NCBI RefSeq assembly: GCF_024599795.1
Contig: NZ_CP102246.1
Coordinates: 1,488,001 to 1,552,000 of the forward strand
DNA from: Enterobacter cloacae complex sp. R_G8
GTDB taxonomy: Bacteria > Pseudomonadota > Gammaproteobacteria > Enterobacterales > Enterobacteriaceae
Reading direction: 5' to 3'
Length of the DNA stretch: 64,000 nt
Shown here: piece by piece, positions 1 to 8,338 of the stretch
How positions within the stretch are numbered: position 1 is the first letter of the stretch
How the letters are laid out: every line of letters starts with the position of its first letter
Translations under genes and position numbers: made by a program
Notes under the pieces: generated by a model
The model's input: only the letters and a program-made list of their open reading frames with translations
What the model was told of the DNA's origin: nothing
Databases searched by the model: none

Positions 1-1
1 T

Positions 2-487
2 CAGGCGGATTCCGCGCGCGGCGCGTCTCTGTCTTATGAAAATACCGTAAGCGCAATTCGTGCCGATCAGCCACAAACGCTGACGGCTGCGGAGAAATTT
101 GCCGCTGACAATAAAAACACCTACGGTGCGCTGGCCGCGCTGGAAGTGGCTCAGCAGTACATTGATAAGAACGAACTGGATAAAGCGGCTGCCCAGCTGT
201 CGCAGGGGCTTGCGGCCGCCAGCGATGACAACCTGAAAGCGGTTATCAATCTGCGCCTGGCCCGTATCCAGGTTCAGCAGAAAAAAGCTGACGAAGCGCT
301 GAAAACGCTCGATACCATCAAAGGCGAAGGTTTTGCTGCCATTGTTGCCGATCTGCGCGGTGAAGCACTGCTGAGCAAAGGTGATAAAGCGGGCGCGCGT
401 AAAGCGTGGCAAGCTGGTGTGGATAGCAAAGCGTCACCTGCGCTGAGCGAAATGATGCAGATGAAAATAAATAATTTGTCCGTCTGA
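2..487 (+). CDS. yfgM: YfgM, periplasmic TPR chaperone/SecYEG ancillary protein (5' truncated)
   Basis: The open frame enters from the window edge and ends with TGA. The 161 residues seen match the periplasmic part of E. coli YfgM, including the 'NKNTYGAL' segment, TPR-like helices and the ending 'MMQMKINNLSV'. The family has a cytoplasmic tail and one N-terminal membrane helix; both lie upstream of the window. YfgM associates with PpiD and the SecYEG translocon and takes part in periplasmic chaperone traffic (family knowledge). The bamB start codon follows 10 bases after the stop, as in the usual yfgM-bamB operon. The internal GTG at 146 is not the start, because the homologous sequence continues upstream of it. 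Confidence 0.96.
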   Translation, partial: QADSARGASLSYENTVSAIRADQPQTLTAAEKFAADNKNTYGALAALEVAQQYIDKNELDKAAAQLSQGLAAASDDNLKAVINLRLARIQVQQKKADEALKTLDTIKGEGFAAIVADLRGEALLSKGDKAGARKAWQAGVDSKASPALSEMMQMKINNLSV

Positions 488-497
488 GAGGGACCCG

Positions 498-1676
498 ATG
501 CAATTGCGTAAATTACTTCTGCCAGGACTGCTTTCTGTTACGTTATTGAGTGGCTGTTCACTGTTCAGTGGCGAAGAAGACGTTGTGAAAATGTCCCCGC
601 TGCCGACTGTTGAAAACCAGTTTACCCCGTCAACCGCGTGGAGCACCTCCGTCGGTGATGGAATTGGTGATTTCTACTCCAACCTGCATCCGGCTTTTGC
701 TGACAGTGTTATCTATGCGGCTGACCGCAAAGGTACCGTAAAAGCGCTTAATGCCGATGACGGGAAAGAAGTGTGGTCCATTAACCTGGCGGAGAAAGAC
801 GGCTGGTTCTCCCGTAAACCTGCACTGCTTTCTGGCGGCCTGACCGTTGCCGGTGGCCACGTGTATGTGGGTAGCGAAAAAGCACAGGTCTATGCCCTGA
901 ACACAAGCGATGGTTCTGTTGCCTGGCAAACGACGGTTGCCGGTGAGTCTCTGTCTCGTCCGGTGGTGAGCGACGGCCTGGTGCTGATCCACACCAGCAA
1001 TGGCCAGCTGCAGGCGTTGAATGAAGCCGATGGTCTGGTGAAATGGACCGTAAACCTGGATATGCCATCACTCTCCCTGCGCGGTGAATCTGCCCCGGCG
1101 ACAGCCTTTGGTGCAGCCATTGTGGGGGGGGATAACGGTCGCGTGAGCGCGGTACTGATGCAGCAAGGTCAGATGATCTGGCAGCAGCGTATCTCTCAGG
1201 CGACGGGGTCAACTGAAATCGACCGTCTGAACGACGTCGACACGACGCCTGTTATCGTCAACGGTGTGGTTTATGCGCTGGCGTACAACGGCAACCTGAC
1301 CGCGCTGGATCTGCGCAGTGGCCAGATCATGTGGAAACGTGAACTGGGCTCAGTGAATGATTTCATTGTTGATGGTAACCGTATCTATATGGTTGACCAG
1401 AACGACCGTCTGCTGGCGCTGAGCACCGATGGCGGCGTGACGCTGTGGACGCAAAGCGATCTGCTGCACCGTCTGTTGACCGCTCCGGCACTGTACAACG
1501 GTAGCCTGGTGGTGGGAGATAGCGAAGGCTATATGCACTGGATCGATCCGGAGACGGGTCGCTTTACTGCGCAGCAAAAAGTCGACGGCTCTGGCTTCCT
1601 CACCGACCCGGTTGTGGCTGACGGCAAACTGCTGATTCAGGCAAAAGACGGCACGCTGTACGCGATCACGCGTTAA
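498..1676 (+). CDS. bamB: BamB, outer-membrane assembly lipoprotein
   Basis: This 392-residue protein is the BamB (YfgL) lipoprotein of the BAM complex that inserts beta-barrel proteins into the outer membrane. A lipoprotein signal peptide ends in a 'LLSGC' lipobox with the lipidated Cys at residue 20, and the next residue is Ser, which favours outer-membrane sorting. The rest is an eight-bladed beta-propeller of PQQ-like repeats, visible as recurring 'ADGK/TDGG...W' segments, that docks on BamA. The length equals the E. coli protein. It is cotranscribed with yfgM and closed by the terminator just downstream. Confidence 0.98.
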   Translation: MQLRKLLLPGLLSVTLLSGCSLFSGEEDVVKMSPLPTVENQFTPSTAWSTSVGDGIGDFYSNLHPAFADSVIYAADRKGTVKALNADDGKEVWSINLAEKDGWFSRKPALLSGGLTVAGGHVYVGSEKAQVYALNTSDGSVAWQTTVAGESLSRPVVSDGLVLIHTSNGQLQALNEADGLVKWTVNLDMPSLSLRGESAPATAFGAAIVGGDNGRVSAVLMQQGQMIWQQRISQATGSTEIDRLNDVDTTPVIVNGVVYALAYNGNLTALDLRSGQIMWKRELGSVNDFIVDGNRIYMVDQNDRLLALSTDGGVTLWTQSDLLHRLLTAPALYNGSLVVGDSEGYMHWIDPETGRFTAQQKVDGSGFLTDPVVADGKLLIQAKDGTLYAITR

Positions 1677-1700
1677 TTACCCGGCGGTTGTAGTATACTA

Positions 1701-1735
1701 AACGGCTCCTGTTCACTCAGGAGCCGTTTTGACAT
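1701..1735 (+). terminator. Rho-independent terminator after bamB
   Basis: A perfect 11-bp stem, AACGGCTCCTG at 1701-1711 pairing with CAGGAGCCGTT at 1718-1728, encloses a 6-base loop and runs into a T stretch. It closes the yfgM-bamB transcript. A potential TTG start for der at 1729 lies on the 3' arm, which argues against that start. Confidence 0.85.
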
Positions 1736-1788
1736 TTTTAAAAACGCCGCGAAAGCGACGTTATTTTGAATTTTATGAGGCTTCAAAC

Positions 1789-3264
1789 ATGGTACCTGTG
1801 GTCGCGCTTGTCGGGCGCCCTAACGTTGGAAAATCCACTCTTTTTAACCGTTTAACACGCACCCGTGATGCGCTGGTTGCGGATTTCCCGGGGCTGACGC
1901 GTGACCGTAAGTACGGTCGTGCAGAGGTGGAAGGACGCGAGTTCATCTGTATCGATACCGGTGGTATTGACGGGACAGAAGACGGCGTTGAAACCCGCAT
2001 GGCGGAACAGTCTCTGCTGGCCATCGAAGAGGCAGACGTGGTGCTGTTCATGGTGGATGCCCGTGCAGGCCTGATGCCTGCGGATTCCGCCATCGCAAAA
2101 CATCTGCGTTCGCGCGAAAAACCGACCTTCCTGGTGGCGAATAAAACTGACGGTATCGATGCCGATCAGGCGATCGCTGATTTCTGGTCTTTAGGTCTGG
2201 GTGACATCTACCCAATCGCCGCATCGCATGGCCGCGGTGTGACCAGCCTGCTGGAAACCGTTCTGCTGCCGTGGGTTGACGAAGTGAACCCGCCGGAAGA
2301 GGTGGACGAAGACGCTGAATACTGGGCGCAGTTCGAAGACGGTGAAGAAGGCGAAGAAGAAGAGCCTGAAGAGGCATTCAACCCGCAGGACCTGCCGATT
2401 AAACTGGCCATTGTGGGGCGTCCAAACGTAGGTAAGTCTACGCTTACTAACCGTATTCTGGGTGAAGAGCGCGTGGTGGTATACGACATGCCGGGCACCA
2501 CCCGCGACAGCATCTACATCCCGATGCAGCGTGATGAGCGTGAGTATGTGCTCATCGACACCGCGGGTGTTCGTAAGCGCGGAAAAATCACCGATGTGGT
2601 GGAGAAATTCTCCGTCATCAAAACTCTGCAGGCGATTGAAGATGCCAACGTTGTGCTGCTGGTTATCGACGCGCGTGAAGGTATCTCCGATCAGGACCTG
2701 TCGCTGCTTGGCTTTATCCTCAATAGTGGGCGCTCACTGGTTATCGTCGTGAACAAGTGGGATGGCCTGAGCAATGAAGTTCGTGAGCAGGTGAAAGAGA
2801 CGCTGGACTTCCGTCTGGGCTTCATCGATTTTGCTCGCGTGCACTTTATCTCTGCGCTGCACGGCAGCGGTGTGGGTAACCTCTTCGACTCCGTGCGTGA
2901 AGCGTATGACAGCTCCACCCGTCGTCAGAGCACCGCCATGCTGACCCGCATTATGAACATGGCAGCAGAAGACCATCAGCCGCCGCTGGTACGTGGCCGT
3001 CGCGTGAAGCTGAAATATGCCCACGCCGGTGGTTATAACCCGCCAATCGTGGTGATTCACGGCAACCAGGTGAAAGACCTGCCGGACTCCTACAAGCGTT
3101 ATCTGATGAACTACTTCCGTAAATCGCTGGACGTGATGGGCACCCCTATCCGTATTCAGTTCAAGGAAGGGGATAACCCGTTTGCCAACAAGCGCAACAC
3201 CCTGACGCCAAACCAGATGCGTAAGCGTAAGCGTTTGATTAAGCACATTAAGAAAAGCAAATAA
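1789..3264 (+). CDS. der: Der (EngA), double-GTPase ribosome biogenesis factor
   Basis: Der is an essential GTPase with two tandem G domains and a C-terminal KH-like domain, needed for 50S subunit maturation. Both G domains show the P-loop 'GRPNVGKST' (near residue 9 and residue 210), the DTAG/DTGG switch-II motifs and the NKTD/NKWD guanine-specificity motifs. An acidic linker with many Glu residues joins them. The C-terminus is strongly basic ('[14 protein letters not shown]'), as expected for rRNA binding. The ATG at 1789 was chosen because it gives the family N-terminus '[11 protein letters not shown]' and has an AGG ribosome-binding site; the product is 491 residues. Confidence 0.98.
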   Translation: MVPVVALVGRPNVGKSTLFNRLTRTRDALVADFPGLTRDRKYGRAEVEGREFICIDTGGIDGTEDGVETRMAEQSLLAIEEADVVLFMVDARAGLMPADSAIAKHLRSREKPTFLVANKTDGIDADQAIADFWSLGLGDIYPIAASHGRGVTSLLETVLLPWVDEVNPPEEVDEDAEYWAQFEDGEEGEEEEPEEAFNPQDLPIKLAIVGRPNVGKSTLTNRILGEERVVVYDMPGTTRDSIYIPMQRDEREYVLIDTAGVRKRGKITDVVEKFSVIKTLQAIEDANVVLLVIDAREGISDQDLSLLGFILNSGRSLVIVVNKWDGLSNEVREQVKETLDFRLGFIDFARVHFISALHGSGVGNLFDSVREAYDSSTRRQSTAMLTRIMNMAAEDHQPPLVRGRRVKLKYAHAGGYNPPIVVIHGNQVKDLPDSYKRYLMNYFRKSLDVMGTPIRIQFKEGDNPFANKRNTLTPNQMRKRKRLIKHIKKSK

Positions 3265-3280
3265 GCGTTGCCGATCTCAC

Positions 3281-3309
3281 AAAAACCCGCGCCTGTCGCG
3301 GGTTTTTTT
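3281..3309 (+). terminator. Rho-independent terminator after der
   Basis: CCCGCG pairs with CGCGGG around a short CCTGT loop, preceded by an A run and followed by seven T, which is a classical intrinsic terminator 16 bases after the der stop. The A run upstream means the hairpin could also work on the opposite strand. Confidence 0.88.
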
Positions 3310-3337
3310 CACCCATACAAAACGCCTGCCTTCCCTG

Positions 3338-3353
3338 TGTGATGTCAATCACT
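3338..3353. promoter_or_regulatory. Candidate CRP-cAMP site upstream of the POT transporter
   Basis: TGTGATGTCAATCACT matches the CRP consensus TGTGA-N6-TCACA at nine of ten defined positions. It lies about 210 bp before the peptide-transporter start codon in a 250-bp intergenic region that otherwise holds only AT-rich, promoter-like sequence. Control of the transporter by carbon supply is an inference. Confidence 0.55.
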
Positions 3354-3561
3354 ATTCGTTTTTAACCATGTTTAAATCTAAGAAAGTAGACAATCGTCGA
3401 ATTTTCATCTTAAAGTCCAGGGTCTGGTACTAGACAAAACTAGCGCCTGGTTATCAAATGGTTAACTAACTTTTCGCCGCATGTAAAAAATCGGTCAGAT
3501 ACGTAACTGGCCGGCGTACGCGCGGTGCTTTCAGCACAACGACATACCTTTTGGGAGAATT

Positions 3562-5106
3562 ATGCAATCCTCTGTTAATCAAAAAGAAAGCCGAACGTTC
3601 TTCGGCCATCCTTATCCGCTCGGTTCACTGTTTTTCACCGAGATGTGGGAGCGTTTCTCATTTTACGGCATTCGTCCGTTACTGATCCTCTTCATGGCCG
3701 CTACCGTCTATGACGGCGGCATGGGGCTGGCGCGTGAAAACGCCTCTGCGATTGTCGGTATCTTCGCCGGTACCATGTACCTGGCCGCGCTGCCGGGTGG
3801 CTGGCTGGCCGATAACTGGCTCGGCCAGCAGAGAGCCGTCTGGTACGGTTCGATTCTGATTGCGCTCGGCCACCTGTCGATTGCGCTTTCGGCCATCATG
3901 GGCGACAACCTGTTCTTTATCGGCCTGATGTTTATCGTGCTGGGATCGGGCCTGTTCAAGACCTGTATCTCCGTGATGGTGGGCACCTTGTATAAAAAAG
4001 GCGATGCGCGTCGTGACGGCGGTTTCTCGCTGTTCTATATGGGCATCAATATGGGCTCATTCATTGCACCGCTAATTTCTGGCTGGTTGATTAAAACCCA
4101 CGGCTGGCACTGGGGCTTTGGTATTGGCGGCATCGGGATGCTGGTGGCGCTGATTATCTTCCGCGTGTTTGCCGTGCCGTCGATGAAACGCTACGACAGC
4201 GAAGTTGGCCTCGATTCCACCTGGAACAGCCCGGTGGTAAAACGCAAGGGCGTGGGCGCCTGGCTGCTGGCGCTGGCGGTAGGGGTGGCGGTTCTCGTCA
4301 CGCTGATCGCCCAGGGTGTTATTGTGATTAACCCGGTCGCGGTAGCCAGCGTGCTGGTCTATGTCATCGCGGCGTCCGTTGCGCTCTACTTTATTTACCT
4401 GTTCATCTTCGCGGGGTTGACGCGTAAAGAGCGCGCCAGGCTGCTGGTCTGCTTTATCCTGCTGGTTTCCGCTGCGTTCTTCTGGTCGGCGTTTGAACAG
4501 AAACCCACCTCCTTTAACCTGTTTGCCAACGACTACACCAATCGCATGATCGGTGATTTCGAAATTCCGGCCGTGTGGTTCCAGTCGATCAACGCCCTGT
4601 TCATCATTCTGCTGGCACCGGTATTCAGCTGGGCGTGGCCGAAGCTTGCCACCATGAATATTCGTCCGAGCAGTATCACCAAGTTTGTTATCGGCATTCT
4701 CTGTGCGGCGGCGGGCTTTGGCCTGATGATGCTGGCAGCGCAGAATGTGCTTAACAACGGCGGGGCCGGGGTTTCTCCGTTCTGGCTGGTGGGCAGTATT
4801 CTGATGCTGACGCTGGGTGAGCTTTGCCTGAGCCCGATTGGCCTGGCGACCATGACGCTGCTGGCGCCAGAAAGAATGCGTGGTCAGATGATGGGACTCT
4901 GGTTCTGCGCGAGTGCGCTGGGTAACCTGGCCGCCGGTCTGATTGGCGGCCACGTGAAGGCCGACCAGCTGGATATGCTGCCGGATCTCTTCGCGCGTTG
5001 CTCCATTGCACTGCTGATTTGTGCTGCAGTCCTGATCGTTCTCATTGTGCCGGTTCGTCGCATGCTGGAAAATGCCCGGACGAAACCTGCCACTGAGGCG
5101 GTATAA
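3562..5106 (+). CDS. POT/PTR-family proton-coupled di/tripeptide transporter
   Basis: A 514-residue, strongly hydrophobic protein with about 12-14 membrane helices. The proton-coupled oligopeptide transporter signature 'ExxERFSFYG' is at residues 21-30, and the PTR2-type segment 'FYMGINMGSFIAPLISG' is near residue 160. The family imports di- and tripeptides with protons. It resembles DtpA-DtpD of E. coli, but I cannot assign it to one subgroup, and it is not found between der and yfgJ in E. coli. A GGGAG ribosome-binding site precedes the ATG. Upstream are a candidate CRP site and about 250 bp of leader. It lies near a metalloprotease operon, which may be coincidence or may reflect peptide use. 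Confidence 0.9.
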   Translation: MQSSVNQKESRTFFGHPYPLGSLFFTEMWERFSFYGIRPLLILFMAATVYDGGMGLARENASAIVGIFAGTMYLAALPGGWLADNWLGQQRAVWYGSILIALGHLSIALSAIMGDNLFFIGLMFIVLGSGLFKTCISVMVGTLYKKGDARRDGGFSLFYMGINMGSFIAPLISGWLIKTHGWHWGFGIGGIGMLVALIIFRVFAVPSMKRYDSEVGLDSTWNSPVVKRKGVGAWLLALAVGVAVLVTLIAQGVIVINPVAVASVLVYVIAASVALYFIYLFIFAGLTRKERARLLVCFILLVSAAFFWSAFEQKPTSFNLFANDYTNRMIGDFEIPAVWFQSINALFIILLAPVFSWAWPKLATMNIRPSSITKFVIGILCAAAGFGLMMLAAQNVLNNGGAGVSPFWLVGSILMLTLGELCLSPIGLATMTLLAPERMRGQMMGLWFCASALGNLAAGLIGGHVKADQLDMLPDLFARCSIALLICAAVLIVLIVPVRRMLENARTKPATEAV

Positions 5107-5112
5107 TCGATC

Positions 5113-5139
5113 TGCCGGGGCGACCACGACGCCCCGGCA
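5113..5139 (+). other. Strong GC hairpin between the POT transporter gene and yfgJ
   Basis: TGCCGGGGCG pairs perfectly with CGCCCCGGCA around a 7-base loop. No T run follows, and the yfgJ ribosome-binding site starts about 10 bases later. It may stabilise the upstream mRNA or act as a weak or Rho-assisted terminator; its role is inferred. Confidence 0.5.
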
Positions 5140-5158
5140 ACAAACTTAAGGAGTTAAC

Positions 5159-5380
5159 ATGTCGATCGCCTGTCCAACCTGCCATGCCGAGCTGGAGCCG
5201 CAAAACGGCGTGGCCCACTGCGACAATTGTCATAAAGATATCGCGCTCGAAGCCCGCTGCCCGGAGTGCCATCAGCCACTCCAGGTGTTAAAAGCCTGCG
5301 GCGCGGTGGATTACTTCTGCCAGAACGGCCACGGCCTGATCTCTAAAAAACGCGTGGAGTTTGTCCCTCTCGGGGCTTAA
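5159..5380 (+). CDS. yfgJ: YfgJ, small double zinc-ribbon protein
   Basis: A 73-residue protein with four Cys-x2-Cys-like pairs (CPTC, CDNC, CPEC, and a final C...C with nearby His), consistent with two zinc ribbons. It matches the E. coli YfgJ (DUF1407-type) family, which has no firmly known function. A strong AAGGAG ribosome-binding site stands 6 bases before the ATG. Its stop codon overlaps the stop of the convergent emfourin gene by four bases (TTAA), so there is no room for a terminator between them. Confidence 0.93.
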   Translation: MSIACPTCHAELEPQNGVAHCDNCHKDIALEARCPECHQPLQVLKACGAVDYFCQNGHGLISKKRVEFVPLGA

Positions 5381-5727
5381 TCACCCACGCAGCCTTCGCC
5401 TTTCTGCCAGAGATCGATCAGCGACTCGGGAGCTTCCTGCTCCGGAACTAGCACAATAATATCGGTGTACTGCGCCTCGTTGTGCCGGGTCCAGAAGATC
5501 TGAATACGGAAATAACGCTGATCGCCGCTCCCCGGCGACGAGGCCTGACTAGGCGGTTGTCCACGTGGAATGGCCTGCTCCAGTATGCTTACCACGCGCT
5601 GACGCTGCGCCTCGTTGAGGGATGAGAGCGTGATAGTGCGCTGCCCGCTCAGCTTGGGAATAAAAGCGACGCCGCCTTCGCGGGCCAGCTCAACCACGGC
5701 GTCATCCGTCAGTTCCGGTACCTGCAT
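5377..5727 (-). CDS. Emfourin, proteinaceous inhibitor of the M4 protease
   Basis: A 116-residue protein without a signal peptide, which I assign to the emfourin (protealysin inhibitor) family from its size, its sequence ('PKLSGQRTITLSSL', 'RYFRIQIFWT') and its position. Emfourins bind and inhibit protealysin-like M4 peptidases with high affinity (Serratia model). Its ATG is directly adjacent to the protease stop codon with no intervening base, so the two are translationally linked. The lack of a signal on both proteins fits a cytoplasmic safety role for the inhibitor. Confidence 0.85.
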   Translation of the reverse strand: MQVPELTDDAVVELAREGGVAFIPKLSGQRTITLSSLNEAQRQRVVSILEQAIPRGQPPSQASSPGSGDQRYFRIQIFWTRHNEAQYTDIIVLVPEQEAPESLIDLWQKGEGCVGD

Positions 5728-6747
5728 TTACAGCACTCCCACCTGTTCCCAGGCTTGTTTTATCGCCGTCCCAACGTCGCCACCGGAGCGTTTCTCGCCG
5801 TGGGCTATCGTCAGTCTGGCGAAGGCTTCAAAATCCGCATCCTGCGCCAGATTGCGATCGCAAACTGTGTCGTACCAGGCATAACCTGCTTTTTCCCAGG
5901 CGTAGCCACCAATGGCCGTCGCGGCCAGATAAAACGCCCGGTTGGGAATACCAGAATTCAGGTGAACGCCGCCGTTATCTTCACGCGTTTTGATGAAATC
6001 CTTCATGTGCGCCGGCTGCGGATCTTTACCGAGCAGGGGATCGTTATAGGCGGTACCCGGTTCCGACATGGAGCGCAACCCTTTACCGTTAATCCCTTTA
6101 GCCAGCAGCCCTTCACCAATCAGCCAGTCTGCTTTATCGGCGGTTTGCTTCAGACGGTACTGTTTAACCAGCGAGCCAAACACATCTGACAGCGACTCGT
6201 TCAGCGCGCCTGACTGCTCAAAATAGATAAGCCCGGCTTCGGTCTCGGTGACGCCGTGGCTGAGTTCATGCGCCACAACGTCGATGGCAATGGTAAAACG
6301 GTTAAATATTTCCCCGTCGCCATCGCCAAAGACCATCTGCTGGCCGTTCCAGAAGGCGTTCTGATATTCCCGGCCATAATGCACGGTGCCGGTCAAAATA
6401 AGCCCTTTATTATCGAGCGAATCGCGTTGATATTCTTTCCAGAAGAAATCATGGGTAATACCCAAGTACTCGTAGGCCTCATCCACCGCAACATCCCCGT
6501 TGGACGGCTGGCCTTCATAGCGCACCTGGGTGCCCGGCAGCTCCTGGGTCTGTTTCGCATCGTAAATATCACGCTCCAGCTGTCCGGCTTTATTGACGTG
6601 TGGCGCGGCGGGTTTGCCGGGCATATGGGCCATCAGCGTCTGGACATGGGTTAAGGTCTGGCGGGCACAGCGCTGCTGCGGCTCTGAACCGCTTTCGATA
6701 ATACGACGAAGAATATAAGGGGGAATAACGCTCTGAAGATGTGGCAT
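5728..6747 (-). CDS. Protealysin-like M4 (thermolysin-family) metalloprotease precursor
   Basis: A 339-residue zinc metalloprotease. The HExxH motif is HELSH at residues 160-164, and the third zinc ligand is the Glu in 'NESLSD' at 184. The short N-terminal propeptide of about 50 residues carries the 'IPPYILRRI' segment typical of protealysin-type precursors, unlike the long FTP/PepSY propeptides of thermolysin. There is no Sec signal peptide, also as in protealysin. The C-terminal peptidase_M4_C part includes the 'DNGGVHLNSGIPN' segment with the conserved Asn-Ser-Gly and nearby catalytic His. In Serratia such enzymes cleave host actin and aid invasion; that role here is inference. A GGAGAG ribosome-binding site precedes the ATG. 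Confidence 0.95.
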   Translation of the reverse strand: MPHLQSVIPPYILRRIIESGSEPQQRCARQTLTHVQTLMAHMPGKPAAPHVNKAGQLERDIYDAKQTQELPGTQVRYEGQPSNGDVAVDEAYEYLGITHDFFWKEYQRDSLDNKGLILTGTVHYGREYQNAFWNGQQMVFGDGDGEIFNRFTIAIDVVAHELSHGVTETEAGLIYFEQSGALNESLSDVFGSLVKQYRLKQTADKADWLIGEGLLAKGINGKGLRSMSEPGTAYNDPLLGKDPQPAHMKDFIKTREDNGGVHLNSGIPNRAFYLAATAIGGYAWEKAGYAWYDTVCDRNLAQDADFEAFARLTIAHGEKRSGGDVGTAIKQAWEQVGVL

Positions 6748-6805
6748 GCTGCTCTCCTTATTAAAAAAGGGAATAGCAGCAGTATAGTAAGTAACCGGCG
6801 AAGAA

Positions 6806-8179
6806 TTATCCGCTTTTGCGCTGACGGGGCTTTTTCACCGGTTTAATTGATTTCACTTCGCTTTCCACCCAGCCGTCTGACAGACGCGTCGTCAGCATGT
6901 CACCGGCATTCACCTGTTTGGTTTGCTTCAGTACTTTGCCGTCAGTGGCGGTGGTTACGCTATACCCGCGCGCCAGGGTGGAAAGTGGACTAACCGCTTC
7001 AAGATGGGTCACCGCATTGCCAAAGCGTTCGCGGGTGGTGCTAAGTCGTGCCCGTACAGTTTCTGCCAGACGATACTCCAGCTGCTGAATGCGCGTTTGC
7101 GCACGGTAAATTTTCGGCTGCGGGTTTTGCTGGTTCAGGCGCTGCGTCACGCGCTGCTGACGCGTCATCACGCGCTTGAGCTGATTATCCAGCGCGACGT
7201 TCATGCGCTGGCGCAGACGCTCCAGCACGGTCTGCTGACGCGCAAGGCGAAGCTGTGGATGCTGCTGCTGCAGGCGGTGATGAAGCTGGGTAAAGCGGCG
7301 GGTACGATTCGCGAGGAAGTAGTCCATCGCCATCTCCAGACGCTGCTGGCCGTTCTGCAACTGACGCAGCAGCTCCAGCTGATTGCGGCTCACCACTTCC
7401 GCCGCTGCGGACGGCGTAGGTGCGCGTAAATCCGCAACGAAATCGGCTATCGTCACATCCGTTTCATGCCCGACCGCGCTCACTACGGGAATAACGCTGG
7501 CGAAAATCGCCCGCGCCACGCGCTCGTCGTTAAAGCTCCACAAATCTTCCAGCGAGCCGCCGCCACGCCCAACGATTAATACGTCGCACTCCTGCCGCGC
7601 GTTCGCCAGCGCAATGGCACGCACAATCTGGCCTGGCGCATCGTCACCCTGAACAGCGGTCGGGTAGATGATAACGGGCAGGGAAGGATCGCGACGCTTG
7701 AGGACATGCAAAATATCGTGCAGCGCGGCACCGGTTTTCGAGGTGATTACACCAACGCAGTGAGCGGGTGAGGGCAGGGGCTTTTTATACTGCTGATCGA
7801 ACAACCCCTCTTGCGAGAGCGCGGCTTTTAGCTGTTCATACTTCTGCTGAAGTAAGCCTTCGCCCGCAGGTTGCATGCTCTCGACGATAATCTGGTAGTC
7901 GCCGCGCGGTTCATAGAGCGTGATATTGGCGCGCACCAGCACCTGCTGACCATGCTGAGGACGAAACGTCACGCGACGGTTGCTGTTACGGAACATGGCG
8001 CAGCGCACCTGGGCGGTGTCGTCTTTTAACGTAAAGTACCAGTGGCCGGAGGCTGGCTGCGTGAAGTTAGAGATCTCACCGCTGATCCAGACCTGCCCCA
8101 TTTCCAGCTCAAGCAGCAAACGCACCGTCTGATTCAGGCGGCTGACAGTATAAATTGAGGGGGATTGAGAGGATAACAT
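6806..8179 (-). CDS. xseA: XseA, exodeoxyribonuclease VII large subunit
   Basis: A 457-residue large subunit of exonuclease VII, which digests single-stranded DNA with XseB. In order it has an OB-fold (about residues 5-100, '[10 protein letters not shown]'), the catalytic core with '[14 protein letters not shown]', '[21 protein letters not shown]' and '[18 protein letters not shown]', then a long coiled-coil rich in Arg, Gln and Leu, and a small C-terminal domain ending in a basic tail. The length and start agree with the E. coli protein. It is divergent from guaB, with about 160 bp between the starts. Confidence 0.98.
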   Translation of the reverse strand: MLSSQSPSIYTVSRLNQTVRLLLELEMGQVWISGEISNFTQPASGHWYFTLKDDTAQVRCAMFRNSNRRVTFRPQHGQQVLVRANITLYEPRGDYQIIVESMQPAGEGLLQQKYEQLKAALSQEGLFDQQYKKPLPSPAHCVGVITSKTGAALHDILHVLKRRDPSLPVIIYPTAVQGDDAPGQIVRAIALANARQECDVLIVGRGGGSLEDLWSFNDERVARAIFASVIPVVSAVGHETDVTIADFVADLRAPTPSAAAEVVSRNQLELLRQLQNGQQRLEMAMDYFLANRTRRFTQLHHRLQQQHPQLRLARQQTVLERLRQRMNVALDNQLKRVMTRQQRVTQRLNQQNPQPKIYRAQTRIQQLEYRLAETVRARLSTTRERFGNAVTHLEAVSPLSTLARGYSVTTATDGKVLKQTKQVNAGDMLTTRLSDGWVESEVKSIKPVKKPRQRKSG

Positions 8180-8271
8180 GTGAGCGGGATCAAATTCTAA
8201 ATCAGCAAGTTATTCAGTCGATAGTAACCTGCTGAGAGGGGAGTGCAAGGTTTTTTTATAAAAAAGTGTGG

Positions 8272-8297
8272 ATGCAATCGGTTACGCTCTGTATAAT
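8272..8297 (+). promoter_or_regulatory. guaBA promoter with PurR box
   Basis: ATGCAATCGGTTACGC at 8272-8287 matches the PurR operator consensus ACGCAAACGTTTNCNT at most positions and is the arrangement known for E. coli guaB. A perfect -10 element TATAAT follows at 8292-8297, so repressor binding would block RNA polymerase. The -35 element is poorly conserved. Repression by PurR with hypoxanthine or guanine is established for this operon in E. coli. Confidence 0.82.
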
Positions 8298-8338
8298 GCC
8301 ACGGCAATATTTAACCACCCAGGTCAGAGATATTGCCC

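Noticed and set aside
1729..1788. TTG start adding 20 residues to Der
   Set aside because: The TTG lies inside the bamB terminator stem, and the added residues have no counterpart in Der proteins.
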